From Amaranthus tricolor (taxonomy: Eukaryota; Streptophyta; Magnoliopsida; Caryophyllales; Amaranthaceae), in assembly GCF_026212465.1 (NCBI RefSeq), contig NC_080047.1:44240059-44304058 (forward strand): a DNA stretch of 64,000 nt, in the 5' to 3' direction. The notes below the pieces were generated by a model. It was not told the origin of the DNA. It did not search any database and was given only the letters and a program-made list of their open reading frames with translations. Below are positions 11,901 to 22,278 of the stretch, piece after piece (positions within the stretch are counted from its first letter, which is position 1; the number at the start of each line of letters is the position of its first letter). The position numbers and the translations under genes are program-made.

Positions 11901-14900
11901 AATACTAGGTATTTGAAGTCTTAACTCTGATTTTGGCACAGGTCTCAATCATCATGATAATTACCATGAACTTTGCCGTCTCCTTGGGCGTTTTAAACTA
12001 AATTATCCGGTACACATTTTCCCTTTTTATGCTTTTTGGGTACATGCATCTTGACTGACATCTGTATATTAAAGAGAATTGTTAGGATTCCTTTATGTGC
12101 TTTGCTTCATCAATCAGTACTGAATTTTTAGAGATTCAAGAACCTTAGTTGTCTTACTTTTACCTCCAACTTAAACCCTAATGCGCCATATTTCATTAGG
12201 AGAGACATGCTCGAGTTTAAATCCTGGAAGTATTACCACATTGTGAAGGTTTCTGAGCTTGCTATGATGATTTGTTTGACAGTTGCAAGCCTTTGGATCG
12301 TTTGTAAAAGTGGGCATCTGAGATTTGAAATGCTATTAGTTAATGGGCTAAGGCTTGGTTAAGGGAATGTTACTAATTGTTTAGTCTTTGGGAAAATTAA
12401 TACTTGTCTATAGGCTTGGACCTTGTTAAATTTCCTACATGATCTTGGTAAAGTTTGGGCCAGACTATATAAAAACCCAAACACCATTATCTTTAAGGAG
12501 AAAGTAGGTTTTGGCTGAGTTTTACTGGACTTTGCTATGCTAGAAGAATCCTGTAGCTTTTTTAAGTGAAATTTCTTAAAATTATGTACGGAGGACTAAG
12601 TGACAACTTTACAATCACACTCTCTTGACTGTTCTTTTATTTAATTATACGATCCGGATATCTTGAGTACCTTGTCGCTTGTTAAAGCCAGTACGCAATA
12701 ATAGTATATTTCTGACAGTCTCTCACGCTCATTTGTTTTGGTTTGTGTGGTCCGCAATATATTTTGAGATTAAGGATTTGGCGTTGTTACGTATTAGATG
12801 GAGTTGGAGCCTACATTGTATAAAATGCCTATGTTTTTGATAGATGCTTAATTCTGTGCATGCCTGCATATGAATGTTAACAACTGTCGAACAAAAACAA
12901 CAATGCTAAAACCTTAATTTCAAGTTTCCAACTTTATATAAACTTGCATGCACTGAAATAACTACAGGAAGTTGTTATAATGGTAAAGTATACAGTCCTA
13001 TTAAGTTTATTACATATCTCCCAAAAGCTCTCACAAGTCACATGGGGAACTTAAATGTTGCATACTCATTGGAACGGAGAGATGAGTTCAATGCTAAAAG
13101 TTTGTATTTTCCTAAAATTTTTATGCAGTTATCAGATTTGGTGAGTGTGGAATGCTTCAATACATGGATGAATCTAGTTTCAGATTTAACGCTGAAATCT
13201 CTGCAGTCTTGGAAGGTTAATGGCAATTTTAGATATTTTTGGAAGTCTGATGCATGAAGTTGAATTCTTTCTTTCTCTACATTGCGCAAAAAATACAAGT
13301 TGTATGAAAATGTTTGAATATTTTTTCAGTGGACAAGCAGCAGCATTTACTATCTTCTAGGACTAGTTTCCAAAATGATTACTACTTTACCATATTCAAA
13401 GGAATCGGCTGAAAAGTTACATTTAAATGAATTTGTGCCGAAGATTTTGGAAGGATTTATTTCTTCACGATTTGACTCAATACAGGTAAAGAAATTATGT
13501 TTTACACAGCTTTCGATTCATTTGTTTCTTATTTCTTCTGTGACCAAGTATCACTAACATTGTTTGGACAGGCTGGGTCCTCTGATGATCTTTCGGAAGA
13601 TCCTCTCGACAATGTTGAGCTAATCCAGGATCAGCTTGATTTCTTTCCATATCTATTCAGATTCCAGGTTTGACCTAGAGTTTATGAAGAGTATGTGTTG
13701 TATTTGCCTAGTTCAGTGACATTGACCTTTGACCGGAAATTATGCAAAATTAATGTTCTTCTCACTTTTGGGGCTCATAGGGGGAGGGGGAGATGTTGGT
13801 ATCTATGTTACTTAGACTCGGGTATTGATGTCGGATACTGGTACGTGTCCAAGCGTCAGATACGTCTAAATATTCAATTTTGCACCTAAAATGAAGTATC
13901 CTAGTGACATACCAATATCCGAACATCAAGAATTGAACATGGGTACGTGAAGCAAAATGAAGAGTTCGAGTAACATAGGTGGGTATAAAGGATAAAGGTC
14001 AAACCTTAACCTCAAAATCCAATGCCTGATCATTGTAGCTTTTTTCGGCTTATATTTTATTTGGGGTGGTGAGGGGTGGGGTTTGCTATGCTGATTGTAA
14101 TTGTCATTGGTAATAAATTATTTTCTTCTTCATCGCAGTATGGGAGCTGCAGTACCTACTTAGCAAATATTATGGACCTACTCTTACAGGAATATATGGT
14201 ATATAGTAGCCTTATAGTTATTGACTCTAAATATTGGAACTAAACATGAGTGGTTAATGATTGATGTGGTTGTGATATAGGAGGGTACGAAAGTCCAGGA
14301 TTATGTTTCTAGTAGCAACATTGCAATTGTGGAGACCAAACTAGCTTGGATGGTTTATATAGTGGGTGCCATTATGAGAGTAAAAAATTACTCTGGGTAT
14401 GGATTTCATCGTTGTCATTATTGCGTTTGAAGTTTTCAATAATAACATAGAACTAGTATGGATTCTTCTTTTTTTCTTGCAGTGGCGAACCAAATGAAGT
14501 TATCGACGCAGAACTTTCAGCACGTGTGTTGCAGCTGATAAATTTCATGGATGCTGGATCATATGTCCAGGTATCCTGACTGGATATTATGATTTATAAT
14601 TTTTGTTATCTTTTAAACGTAAGCTTTTGAGGTGAGGTTTTGAGGGCTCCTTAGAAAATATTCATTTGTAATATTTTAATCTCCCTTCACTATTCTTGAT
14701 GGTTATCCTTGCTATTAGCATGGCTTGACAATTTCTACTTCTTCACAGATCATAAAATTTAAGTATGGATCTACACTCTTTACCGATATTGCCGTAAAAT
14801 TTTATCTTCGATCACTCAAAATTCCACTCATTTCAATCAATTCACATCTTCGTTTCTTATACTCCTATTACAAATAAAATCAAATATAATTCAATCAATA

Positions 14901-17900
14901 GGCAAAAAGAGATAATCAAGAAAATCACAATTTGGGAATGAAATAGTTAGCAAAGAACGGATAGAAAGTGAAGAGAAATGGATGGAAGAAGGAATAATTA
15001 GGGGAAGAGTGCGACATTCTCAGGGAATTCTTAGGGAAAGAGAAAGAAAACAAAATATAATCAAATCACTTCTATAATCTATTATTTAGAATTTGAAACT
15101 AGAAGGTCTTGGTTTTGTTACCGGAGGGATGGGAGTGGAAACAAACTAAAGGTAATTGTTATCCTAAAGTAATTGTAATATACTAATAGTTATCTAAGCG
15201 ACAAACCAAATGCTTGTAATGGTAATTTTATTTTATTTTTTTCGTTACCATTCCATCAAATTTCCATACCAAACACCTCCTAAGTGCTTATTGATTTGCC
15301 TACATTTTTTAGAGATACAGTGAACTCAGCAGGCAGAGGCTTGAACTTGCAGTTCTCAGTTTCTTTCAAAGCTTTCGGATTACTTATGTTGGAGATCAGG
15401 CAATGCAAGCCTCTAAGGCAAGTGCATTCATTGAAGCAATTTCATTATAGGGTTATATTATACGATACCAGGATTAAATCTAGTGCCTTTGGTGTTTTCT
15501 GTTACAGCAGTTGTATCTTCGATTGTCTGAACTCCTTGGCCTGCATGACCATCTGTTGGTTTTGGATGTCATTGTTCAGAAAATCGCCAAGAATTTGAAG
15601 TTTTGTTCAGAGGTAACAAGAATAGTGTTTTTGCTTCAAATACACAAACCGTAACTCTTTTAAGATTCTTGAGTTGGATCATTAATTTAATGAGGAATGA
15701 AAATCAGAGCAACGACTACTACTTTATTACCTCGATGCCAATTTTATTGTCAGAATTCCTGTTGTTTAAGGATCTTTCTTCCTTCTGCAGAGTGATGACA
15801 TTTTGGATCAAACACTTGCTCTATTCTTGGAGATGGCATCTGGGTTTGTTTTATACATAATGAAATTTACATGAACTTATTCTGATATTTCTTCCATTAA
15901 CACGATTATGGTACAATTACATATCAATTTTATTCAGGTATTCGACGGGAAAGACTCTTTTAAAGCTGGATACTATTAAGTATTTAAAAGCAAATCACAG
16001 TGTAAGTAGAATTTCTTAGTTTCTCCTTCTCAATTTCATATACAAACCGTACGGATAGTCCAAATCACACTAAGGTAATAGGGATCCTAGAGCCTGGGCT
16101 TAAAACAGGTTTGGGGACTGGATTGGGGTGCGGCATAGTGCAAAAATTCGATTTCAGTCGGTCGCAGTAACCATCACAAAACGGATTTTGCAGTCATTGT
16201 GGCCTATATTTCAGTCGCGGTGAACTCAAAACATTTAGGATGCTGTCGTAATACGGTGATGCGGCCTTGTTTTTGCACTGTGCGTGTGTCATAAAGTGAG
16301 GTGCAATTTTAACAATGAAAAACTTTGTAAACATTGAATCAATGCAGCCATTGCAATTTTCACACCTTAGTGCACCTTTGTTACACCTCATTCAAAATAC
16401 TCAACCCAGGCAATCCTATTTCCTAAGCGCTTGGGAAAACTGTGCTTTGGGTTCAGTGCCTAGCCACTCTTCAGCTGGTCCTTTTTATGCTCTGGTGGCT
16501 GCTTGTTATTATCAGTGACTTTGTTGATGTATTTTTTATTGGTCTATCAGAAGGAGAATTTTCTTTTCCTGAAAGACCACAATTCTCGTAGAAGAACCAC
16601 TTTCTATTACACTATTGGCATATTGGTGTTCTCAGAAGATAGCATTGTCAAATTTAAGCAAACGATGGAGCCTTTTCAGCAGGTATGTGTTAAGTGTTGA
16701 CCATTTACATAATTTTAATGTAACGGTCCATTTGTTAATCAGTACTAAATGGTGGAATTGTAATAAAAAAATTAGTGTAATTTTGGTAGGAATATCTCTT
16801 GACAAGTTTAATGGTTATGGTTATATTCCATCAACAATTTCACTTTCTTACAAAATTCATTTCAATGCATTATCATTTAAACATGTGGTATTAGGTGGTA
16901 ATGGAAAACTGTGAAGAAAAAAACTTTTTTATGATCAGACTTTCATTACCGTGGGAATGACATGATAAATATCATGAAAATTTACACTTCAAATCACTCC
17001 CATTCTCACCATTTAATACCAACCACCAAACAGGCGTAAATGTACTTAAAATTTAAGTGTTGCTGCGTTGGAAAAGCCTCTTCTATTAATTCAAGCTAGT
17101 TAGTTGTAACTCCATCGTTTCTTAGTTGCAAATTTGCAACGTTTCTCCTAAAAAGTTTCCACATAAAAAGGAGAAACATTGTGATTAAAAGGAAAACAAA
17201 AGAAGTATATGATTTGTCTTCTTCCTCCAACGTATTGCCTTATATGGTTAAAAATTCCGTCGCAGCTTCATTTTTTGTTTCTGTGATTGTGGACTTTTTT
17301 CTCGTTAGTATTATAGATTTTCCTTGGTGTTTGTAGGTTTTCGTCAACCTTGAATCCATTCCTGAACCAGTATTTCGGGATGAAAGTGTAAAATGTGCTT
17401 TCATTGGGCTCATGCGTGATCTCAGAGGGATTACAATGGCCTCACACAGGTTTATAGGCTTACTGTTATTCATATAATCTTTGACCATCTGATTTATTTT
17501 AGTATCGTGCTCTTTGCTCACTTCAGAAATTCACAAACTCCTTGTTACCTTTTTCAGTAAAAAGTCATTTGGATTTCTTTTTGATTGGTTGTATCCTTCA
17601 CATATGCCTGTACTTCTGAAAGCTATGGCTACTTGGGTTGATAGTCCAGAGGTACGCTGTTCATTCTCATGACAAGAGTTTACATATTGGTGTCTTTGCA
17701 ATGTATGATGTGGGTCCAATTATGAAATATCTTGTTGTGTAAAAAAATTGTCGATTGAAGATTGAAGATTCGAGATTCAGATCAAAATGTGTTAGATGAG
17801 TGGAGTTTGTTCTAAAATTATGAAATATCTTTTTCTGTAAAGTCCGCTAGATCAATCAATACCCCTTGTTCTTAGTAATATCTCAATTGGTGTTGCAGGT

Positions 17901-20861
17901 TACAACCTCGTTGCTGAAATTCATTGCAGAGCTGGTATTAAATAAAGCTCAACGCTTAATGTTTGATCAGTCGTCTCCGAATGGCATACTGCTCTTCCGG
18001 GAAGTTAGTAAGTTGCTTGTTGCTTATGGATCCAGAATACTTTCACTACCTGTTCAAAAGGATATCTACAGAATGAAATACAAAGGAATATGGGTATCGC
18101 TTGTCATTCTCACCAGAGGTTCGTATACAAGAACATTTCACTATTTCAATACTATAAGTGTCTCCCATCTAGTAGGGTTTGCGGGATCTGATAACCTTAC
18201 CCTTGTGATACCAAAGAGGTTGTTCTGATTGACCCTTGATAGTGCACATAATTGCAACTATACACCAATAAAAAATGCTCATGATTTAACTCACATGAGA
18301 GGTTTGCTCCCTTTGTAATTCACATGATTGAGCATCGACTTTGCTTTTATATATTGAAATAAGTGTGCTTCTCCTCTATTCCTTTGACTTCCTAGTTGTC
18401 TTCAAAATAATGTTAAAAAGTTTGTTAACCACAAAATACCTTTTCGCTTAAGCAACACCACACCTCAATAGGAATATTATCTGGGGTCGGCAGTCTTAGC
18501 TTTCCCCATTCTCCAGAGTGCCTCTTTCACCTCTTTTGTTATCTCCCGCATATGAGTTGAAAATAAAAAAAATTAGGGCGTACTCGCTTTCTGGTGGAAG
18601 AAACAAGGGAAACTAAGTTTTTTTTTTAATGTACCATCACCTTAAAAAAAAAAAAAAGTACCTTAAGGTGGTTGAATTTGAGTAGCAGGAAGAGTTCCTG
18701 TTTAAGGGGAACAATTGTTGTTTTTCGGTGGACTTTACATTGAAGATAGAGAGTATTAGGAAGAAAATACTTGTAGTGAATAAACTAGGAGAAGTAGAAA
18801 TAGTTCGGACGGTCAATGGTTCTCCAAATTTTAGATTAACCTAGATCTTTATACAGAAGAATCAGGACCAAAAACATCATATTTGAAGCTGAAAAGTGGA
18901 TTAACATTTTTGGGATGCCAGGAAGTAGAAGTCTGTTTTTTGAAATGTTTATACTGAATTTTTTTGATTAATTCTTAAGTTTTTCAATGTTATTTAAGCC
19001 AAATAGGGATTGAATTATGCAGCAGAATTGTTTTTTTCATTGGGTTCTAACTTGTACTTTTAATCCTATATGAATGACAGCAATGTCCGGAAACTATGTC
19101 AATTTCGGTGTGTTTGAATTATATGGTGACAGAGCCCTTGATGATGCTCTTGATATTGCTTTAAAGATGGTTCTTTCAATTCCTGCTGCTGACATCTTGG
19201 CATACAGGAAGGTACTTCAAAATTTATTCTTACCATTCTCATCTAATTAAAAATGTAAAAAATTAGCCTTTAGGACTGTAATATGTGGTATCTCCTCGAT
19301 TAAAATATGAAACATTATATAACACACCAAAATTATGTATGATTTTACATAATTATCAACATGATTCCATTCAGGAAATATAATTCTTATTCATCATCAT
19401 CATTGTACCCAGTGTATCTCGCCCATAGAAAACTATGATCAGGGTCTGGGGGAGGGAAAGAAGACGGCAACCCATGTTGTTTCCGCTGAATGCCTTGTTT
19501 TACAAGTCCCCCTTATGTAACATTTAGCTTTCAATAATATAGGAAAAATTACTTTTGTAAATCTGGCTAATTCTTGTCACGACCAGGTTCTCTAGCTGAC
19601 CCGATATGTCGTTTTCACTGAAACCATGCTACAAGTCACCATGCTTCTCCATATGGAAACAGTTTCCACGTTGAAGATGACCCCTTTATATTTCTTTTAG
19701 TTTTTATTTCTTTTCTTTTTCGACCTTTTTTTCCTGAATTATTGACAGGTCTCAAAGGCATACTTCAGCTTTATAGAGTGTATAATGTGCAAGCTTACTA
19801 AAGTTGCCTTAAACCTTGATGGAACTACTTTCAAGTACATTGTCAGATCTCTTCATTCGAGCCTTCAACTTTTTGATTCAGCCATTTTATCACAGGTTTG
19901 AATGTTACAAAATTGATAGGTTAATACAATGTGTCGTTCGGTATTTAAAGTTCTTTCATTTCCATACATGCTGATGCAGTTGTATTTGCAATTTAAAATG
20001 CAGTGTGCTAATGCAATTGACCATTTGGCAACTTTCTACTTTGAACACATTTTGATGGCTGAATCACCGGCTTCGCCAGCTTTACTCAGTTGTGCTCAGC
20101 ACATTTCAGATTGCGGTGATATCTTTTTGGATGTAAGTTTTTTGTCTCAATTTTCTTTTTCTATCCTCTAAAGTTGAATTTGTTTCAAGTTCACCCTTCA
20201 TGATGTAATACGGTTTTAACTATTGTTACATAATTTGCCAGCTAATTTGCCTTTTGAATTCATGATTCCCTTTAAATGGCCCAAAATACCCCAAAGCCGA
20301 CCATAATTCTCTTTTTTATTCATTTCACGATGACATTAGCGAATCATCTGACACTGTGTAACACTTTCGCGAGTATGATTATCTTATTATGAGCTACGAG
20401 TCAATAACACAAGCAACATAATGTTTTGATCAGATTTTGAAGACCTTGTTTGAGCTAATTTTGTTCGAATCCTCCGCCACCCATTGGGATTTTAGCAGGC
20501 CAATTCTGAGCTTAATCCTTCTCAGTGAAGAAGTAACGATCTTCTTACCTCATCGTTTTCTTTTACCGTTATCACAATGCTTGCTAGATTACATTCTTTT
20601 GTTCTATGCAGATGTACACAAAATTGAAAGCTCAAATAGTAGCGTCACAAGTAAGTTATCTTTTCTTACAATGATTCGCAATCCTCCTATTTTTCATTGC
20701 ATTAATTATCTTCTTGTGTGATTCAGCCCATGCATCAACAGCGTGTTCTTCATAGCTTTGATATACTTATGGAAGATGTTACTAGAAGTTTAGAATCTGT
20801 TAACAGGGAGAGATTCAGTCGAAATCTTCAGAGGTTCAAGAAAGAATTCCTTGCAAAATGA
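5902..20861 (+). CDS. XPO7: Exportin-7 / Ran-binding protein 16-like nuclear transport receptor
   Basis: Importin-beta superfamily receptor that carries cargo through nuclear pores with RanGTP. It is an all-helical ARM/HEAT solenoid with the Ran-binding N-terminal region at about residues 1-100 (starts [19 protein letters not shown]). Twenty-eight coding exons: 5902-6142, 6440-6600, 6787-6849, 8543-8660, 8756-8865, 8948-9043, 9418-9541, 11942-12009, 13129-13215, 13330-13485, 13572-13667, 14139-14198, 14281-14396, 14483-14570, 15313-15417, 15511-15612, 15791-15843, 15938-16001, 16551-16682, 17337-17449, 17558-17651, 17899-18118, 19081-19211, 19749-19895, 20004-20132, 20434-20532, 20612-20650, 20727-20861. 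They sum to 3147 nt (1048 aa plus stop) with phase kept throughout, close to the roughly 1059 aa recalled for the Arabidopsis orthologue. Collinear similarity includes [16 protein letters not shown] and [20 protein letters not shown]. The donor at 15418 is GC and the next acceptor is NAGNAG. Introns carry MITEs. The gene looks intact. Confidence 0.96.
10660..11090. repeat. Degenerate GACCC/GGGTC-rich repeat
   Basis: The strand alternates between GACCC/GACCT-rich and GGGTC/GGGTTTGG-rich patches, including TTGGACCCGCCCAGACTTG near the left and GTGACTTGACCCTACCC near the right. This inverted composition is typical of old plant DNA transposon ends, but no clear target duplication is visible. Confidence 0.45.
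11095..11243. mobile_element. MITE family B, copy 1
   Basis: Begins CATAGTGCGAAAA and ends TTTTTGCACTATG, an inverted terminal repeat shared with copies at 16134, 38250 and 57786. The interior has GCGACC/GGTCGC-type motifs and GGCCGCATTGACCG, alike in all copies. Located in intron 7 of the exportin gene. Confidence 0.75.
13803..13978. mobile_element. MITE family A (176 bp), copy 1
   Basis: Inverted ends CTATGTTACTTAGACTC and GAGTTCGAGTAACATAG. Flanks GTTGGTAT and GTGGGTAT match at seven of eight bases, fitting an 8-bp target duplication. It lies in exportin-7 intron 11. Same length as copies 2, 3 and 4. Confidence 0.88.
16134..16282. mobile_element. MITE family B, copy 2
   Basis: Starts CATAGTGCAAAAATTCG and ends CTTGTTTTTGCACTGTG; the interior has CGGTCGCAGTAACC and GTGGCCTATATTTCAGTCGCGG, as in copies 1 and 3. 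Inserted in exportin-7 intron 18. Confidence 0.7.
18119..19080. other. Exportin-7 intron 22, no features beyond poly-T/poly-A
   Basis: AT-rich intron of 962 bp with a poly-T run (about 18620) and a poly-A run (about 18642). No exon or repeat family of this window was recognised in it. Flanking exons join in phase as [13 protein letters not shown]. Confidence 0.7.
19385..19480. repeat. SINE-like/short interspersed repeat family D, copy 1
   Basis: Contains TACCCAGTGTATCTCGCCCA, then ATGATCAGGGTCTGGG and GACGGCAACCCAT. The same motif order occurs at 54000-54140 and 62665-62745, and partially at 49425-49500. Class is uncertain; the ATC-rich lead and lack of inverted ends suggest a SINE rather than a MITE. 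Confidence 0.55.
20231..20361. mobile_element. Short repeat family E, copy 1
   Basis: Shares GCTAATTTGCCTTTTGAATTC, CCAAAGCCGACCATAATT and TTAGCGAATCATCTGACA with copies at 38741 (reverse), 57551 and a fragment at 62751. Ends are weakly inverted (AATTCGCTA versus TAGTGAATC). Lies in exportin-7 intron 25. Confidence 0.55.
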
Positions 20862-22120
20862 TTTCGATCGCCTTTCAGAACATTTATGTCCGAAATAGCT
20901 TAATGAGTGAACTAGAATCGACTTGTAAATAGTTGTGATAGTTCTATAAACTGTACATTCCGTCCGTGAAATACAATTGGCCTTCAAACTCAAATAGAAT
21001 CATACAGAACTATTATTTAGTAGAGGGAAATTTCATCCCTATGAAATTTTGTCACAAAATATTGTTTTATGGTGATGTCAGTATTACAGCTCTTAATATA
21101 AATCTCTGTTCATCAGTTAATTTGATCAATATTTTCCTTGGAGTTCATTTTTGTGCCTTATAGCATACTGTTAGTGCATATTTTGCTGAAGCACTGCTTA
21201 GCTTTGGGTGACGAAGGCTAGGAGCCGGTTTTATGATCCGTTGTATTGCAGATATCACTGCATATGAGATATTAGACTCACTCCAACTGGGTGTGAACCT
21301 GAATTCATATCTTTAAGCAGCATGCAGCTATGAGATTTTATGGAGCCGTGCCCGCACATGAGGGCACTGTCGCACCGAGTTCAAAAAATAACAGAATTAT
21401 GTATTGCTTTCGCCGAGTTATGTGAGATTGAAGCCAACGTGAGGATAATCTTGACGTGTTATTGGTAAGAAAAGGAGAGGAAAACATGGTGACTTATACA
21501 TAAATGTGTTTTGCAAATACTTCCATAGCAATCTTTTTTGCCAAATTGACTATGGGGTTGTTTGGTACCAAATATTTTTGGTTAGCTTTTTATATTAACT
21601 TTTAATTTGTTGGTTGGTTTAAGAGCCAAATACAAAGTTGACAAATAGCTTTTTATACCACTAAAAACTCATTTTTGAGCCAAAATAAATAAATAAATAA
21701 ACTGATTTTCAATATTGGTTCAAATTTCTTCTAATAAACTGCCAAAAATAAATTTTACCAAATATTAGTCTATTAATCCAATCAGCTTAAAAGGGCTAAC
21801 AAAAATAGTCAACAATTTTAATTGGTCAAACAAACAGAAGGTACTTTTAATGAGCTTTAACTGAAATGACAATAGACCACTAAGCAGTTGAGACAGCAAG
21901 TACACCAAAAATCGTTACCAACAAATAGGGAGAGCACAAATGCAGAAGCTCAGATGTTTAGAGAATACAAAATGATTGATATTAATAGATTATGGAGTAG
22001 AAGAAATTATACATAAACAGTTGAACACTACATTAACATCCCCTATGAACCAAAAAATACAGATTCTGCTGCCCATAAGAAAAATAACAATAATAATAAA
22101 CAATTATAAGAAAAATAATG

Positions 22121-22176
<56 letters not shown>

Positions 22177-22278
22177 TTCACCAAAACATAAACATTCAAA
22201 CACTATCATTAACATCCTTCCTACAATCTACAAATTCACCAAACTCTGCTGCTTTAGCCTCGAATATCAAAAGAACCA
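20862..22278. other. Convergent intergenic region between exportin-7 and TFIIIA
   Basis: The exportin 3' untranslated region probably ends near 20970-21170. Positions about 21550-21890 resemble 59150-59450 (GGTTAGCTTTTTATATTAAC, then TTGGTTGGTTT), probably an old shared repeat. An (AAT)n array sits at 22115-22172, just beyond the TFIIIA stop. No gene seen. Confidence 0.6.
22115..22172. repeat. (AAT)n microsatellite
   Basis: About 18 uninterrupted ATA/AAT trinucleotides. Open frames reading poly-Asn or poly-Ile across it are artefacts of the array. Confidence 0.95.

Larger units (their letters stand above)
9542..11941. other. Large exportin-7 intron 7 (2.4 kb) with repeats
   Basis: Contains a (GA)n tract at about 10472-10503 and a degenerate GACCC/GGGTC-rich repeat at about 10660-11090 (for example GACCCGCCCAGACTTGACCC). 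Directly behind it sits a family-B MITE at 11095-11243. No coding exon of exportin-7 is missing here: exons 7 and 8 join in phase ([12 protein letters not shown]). Confidence 0.7.
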
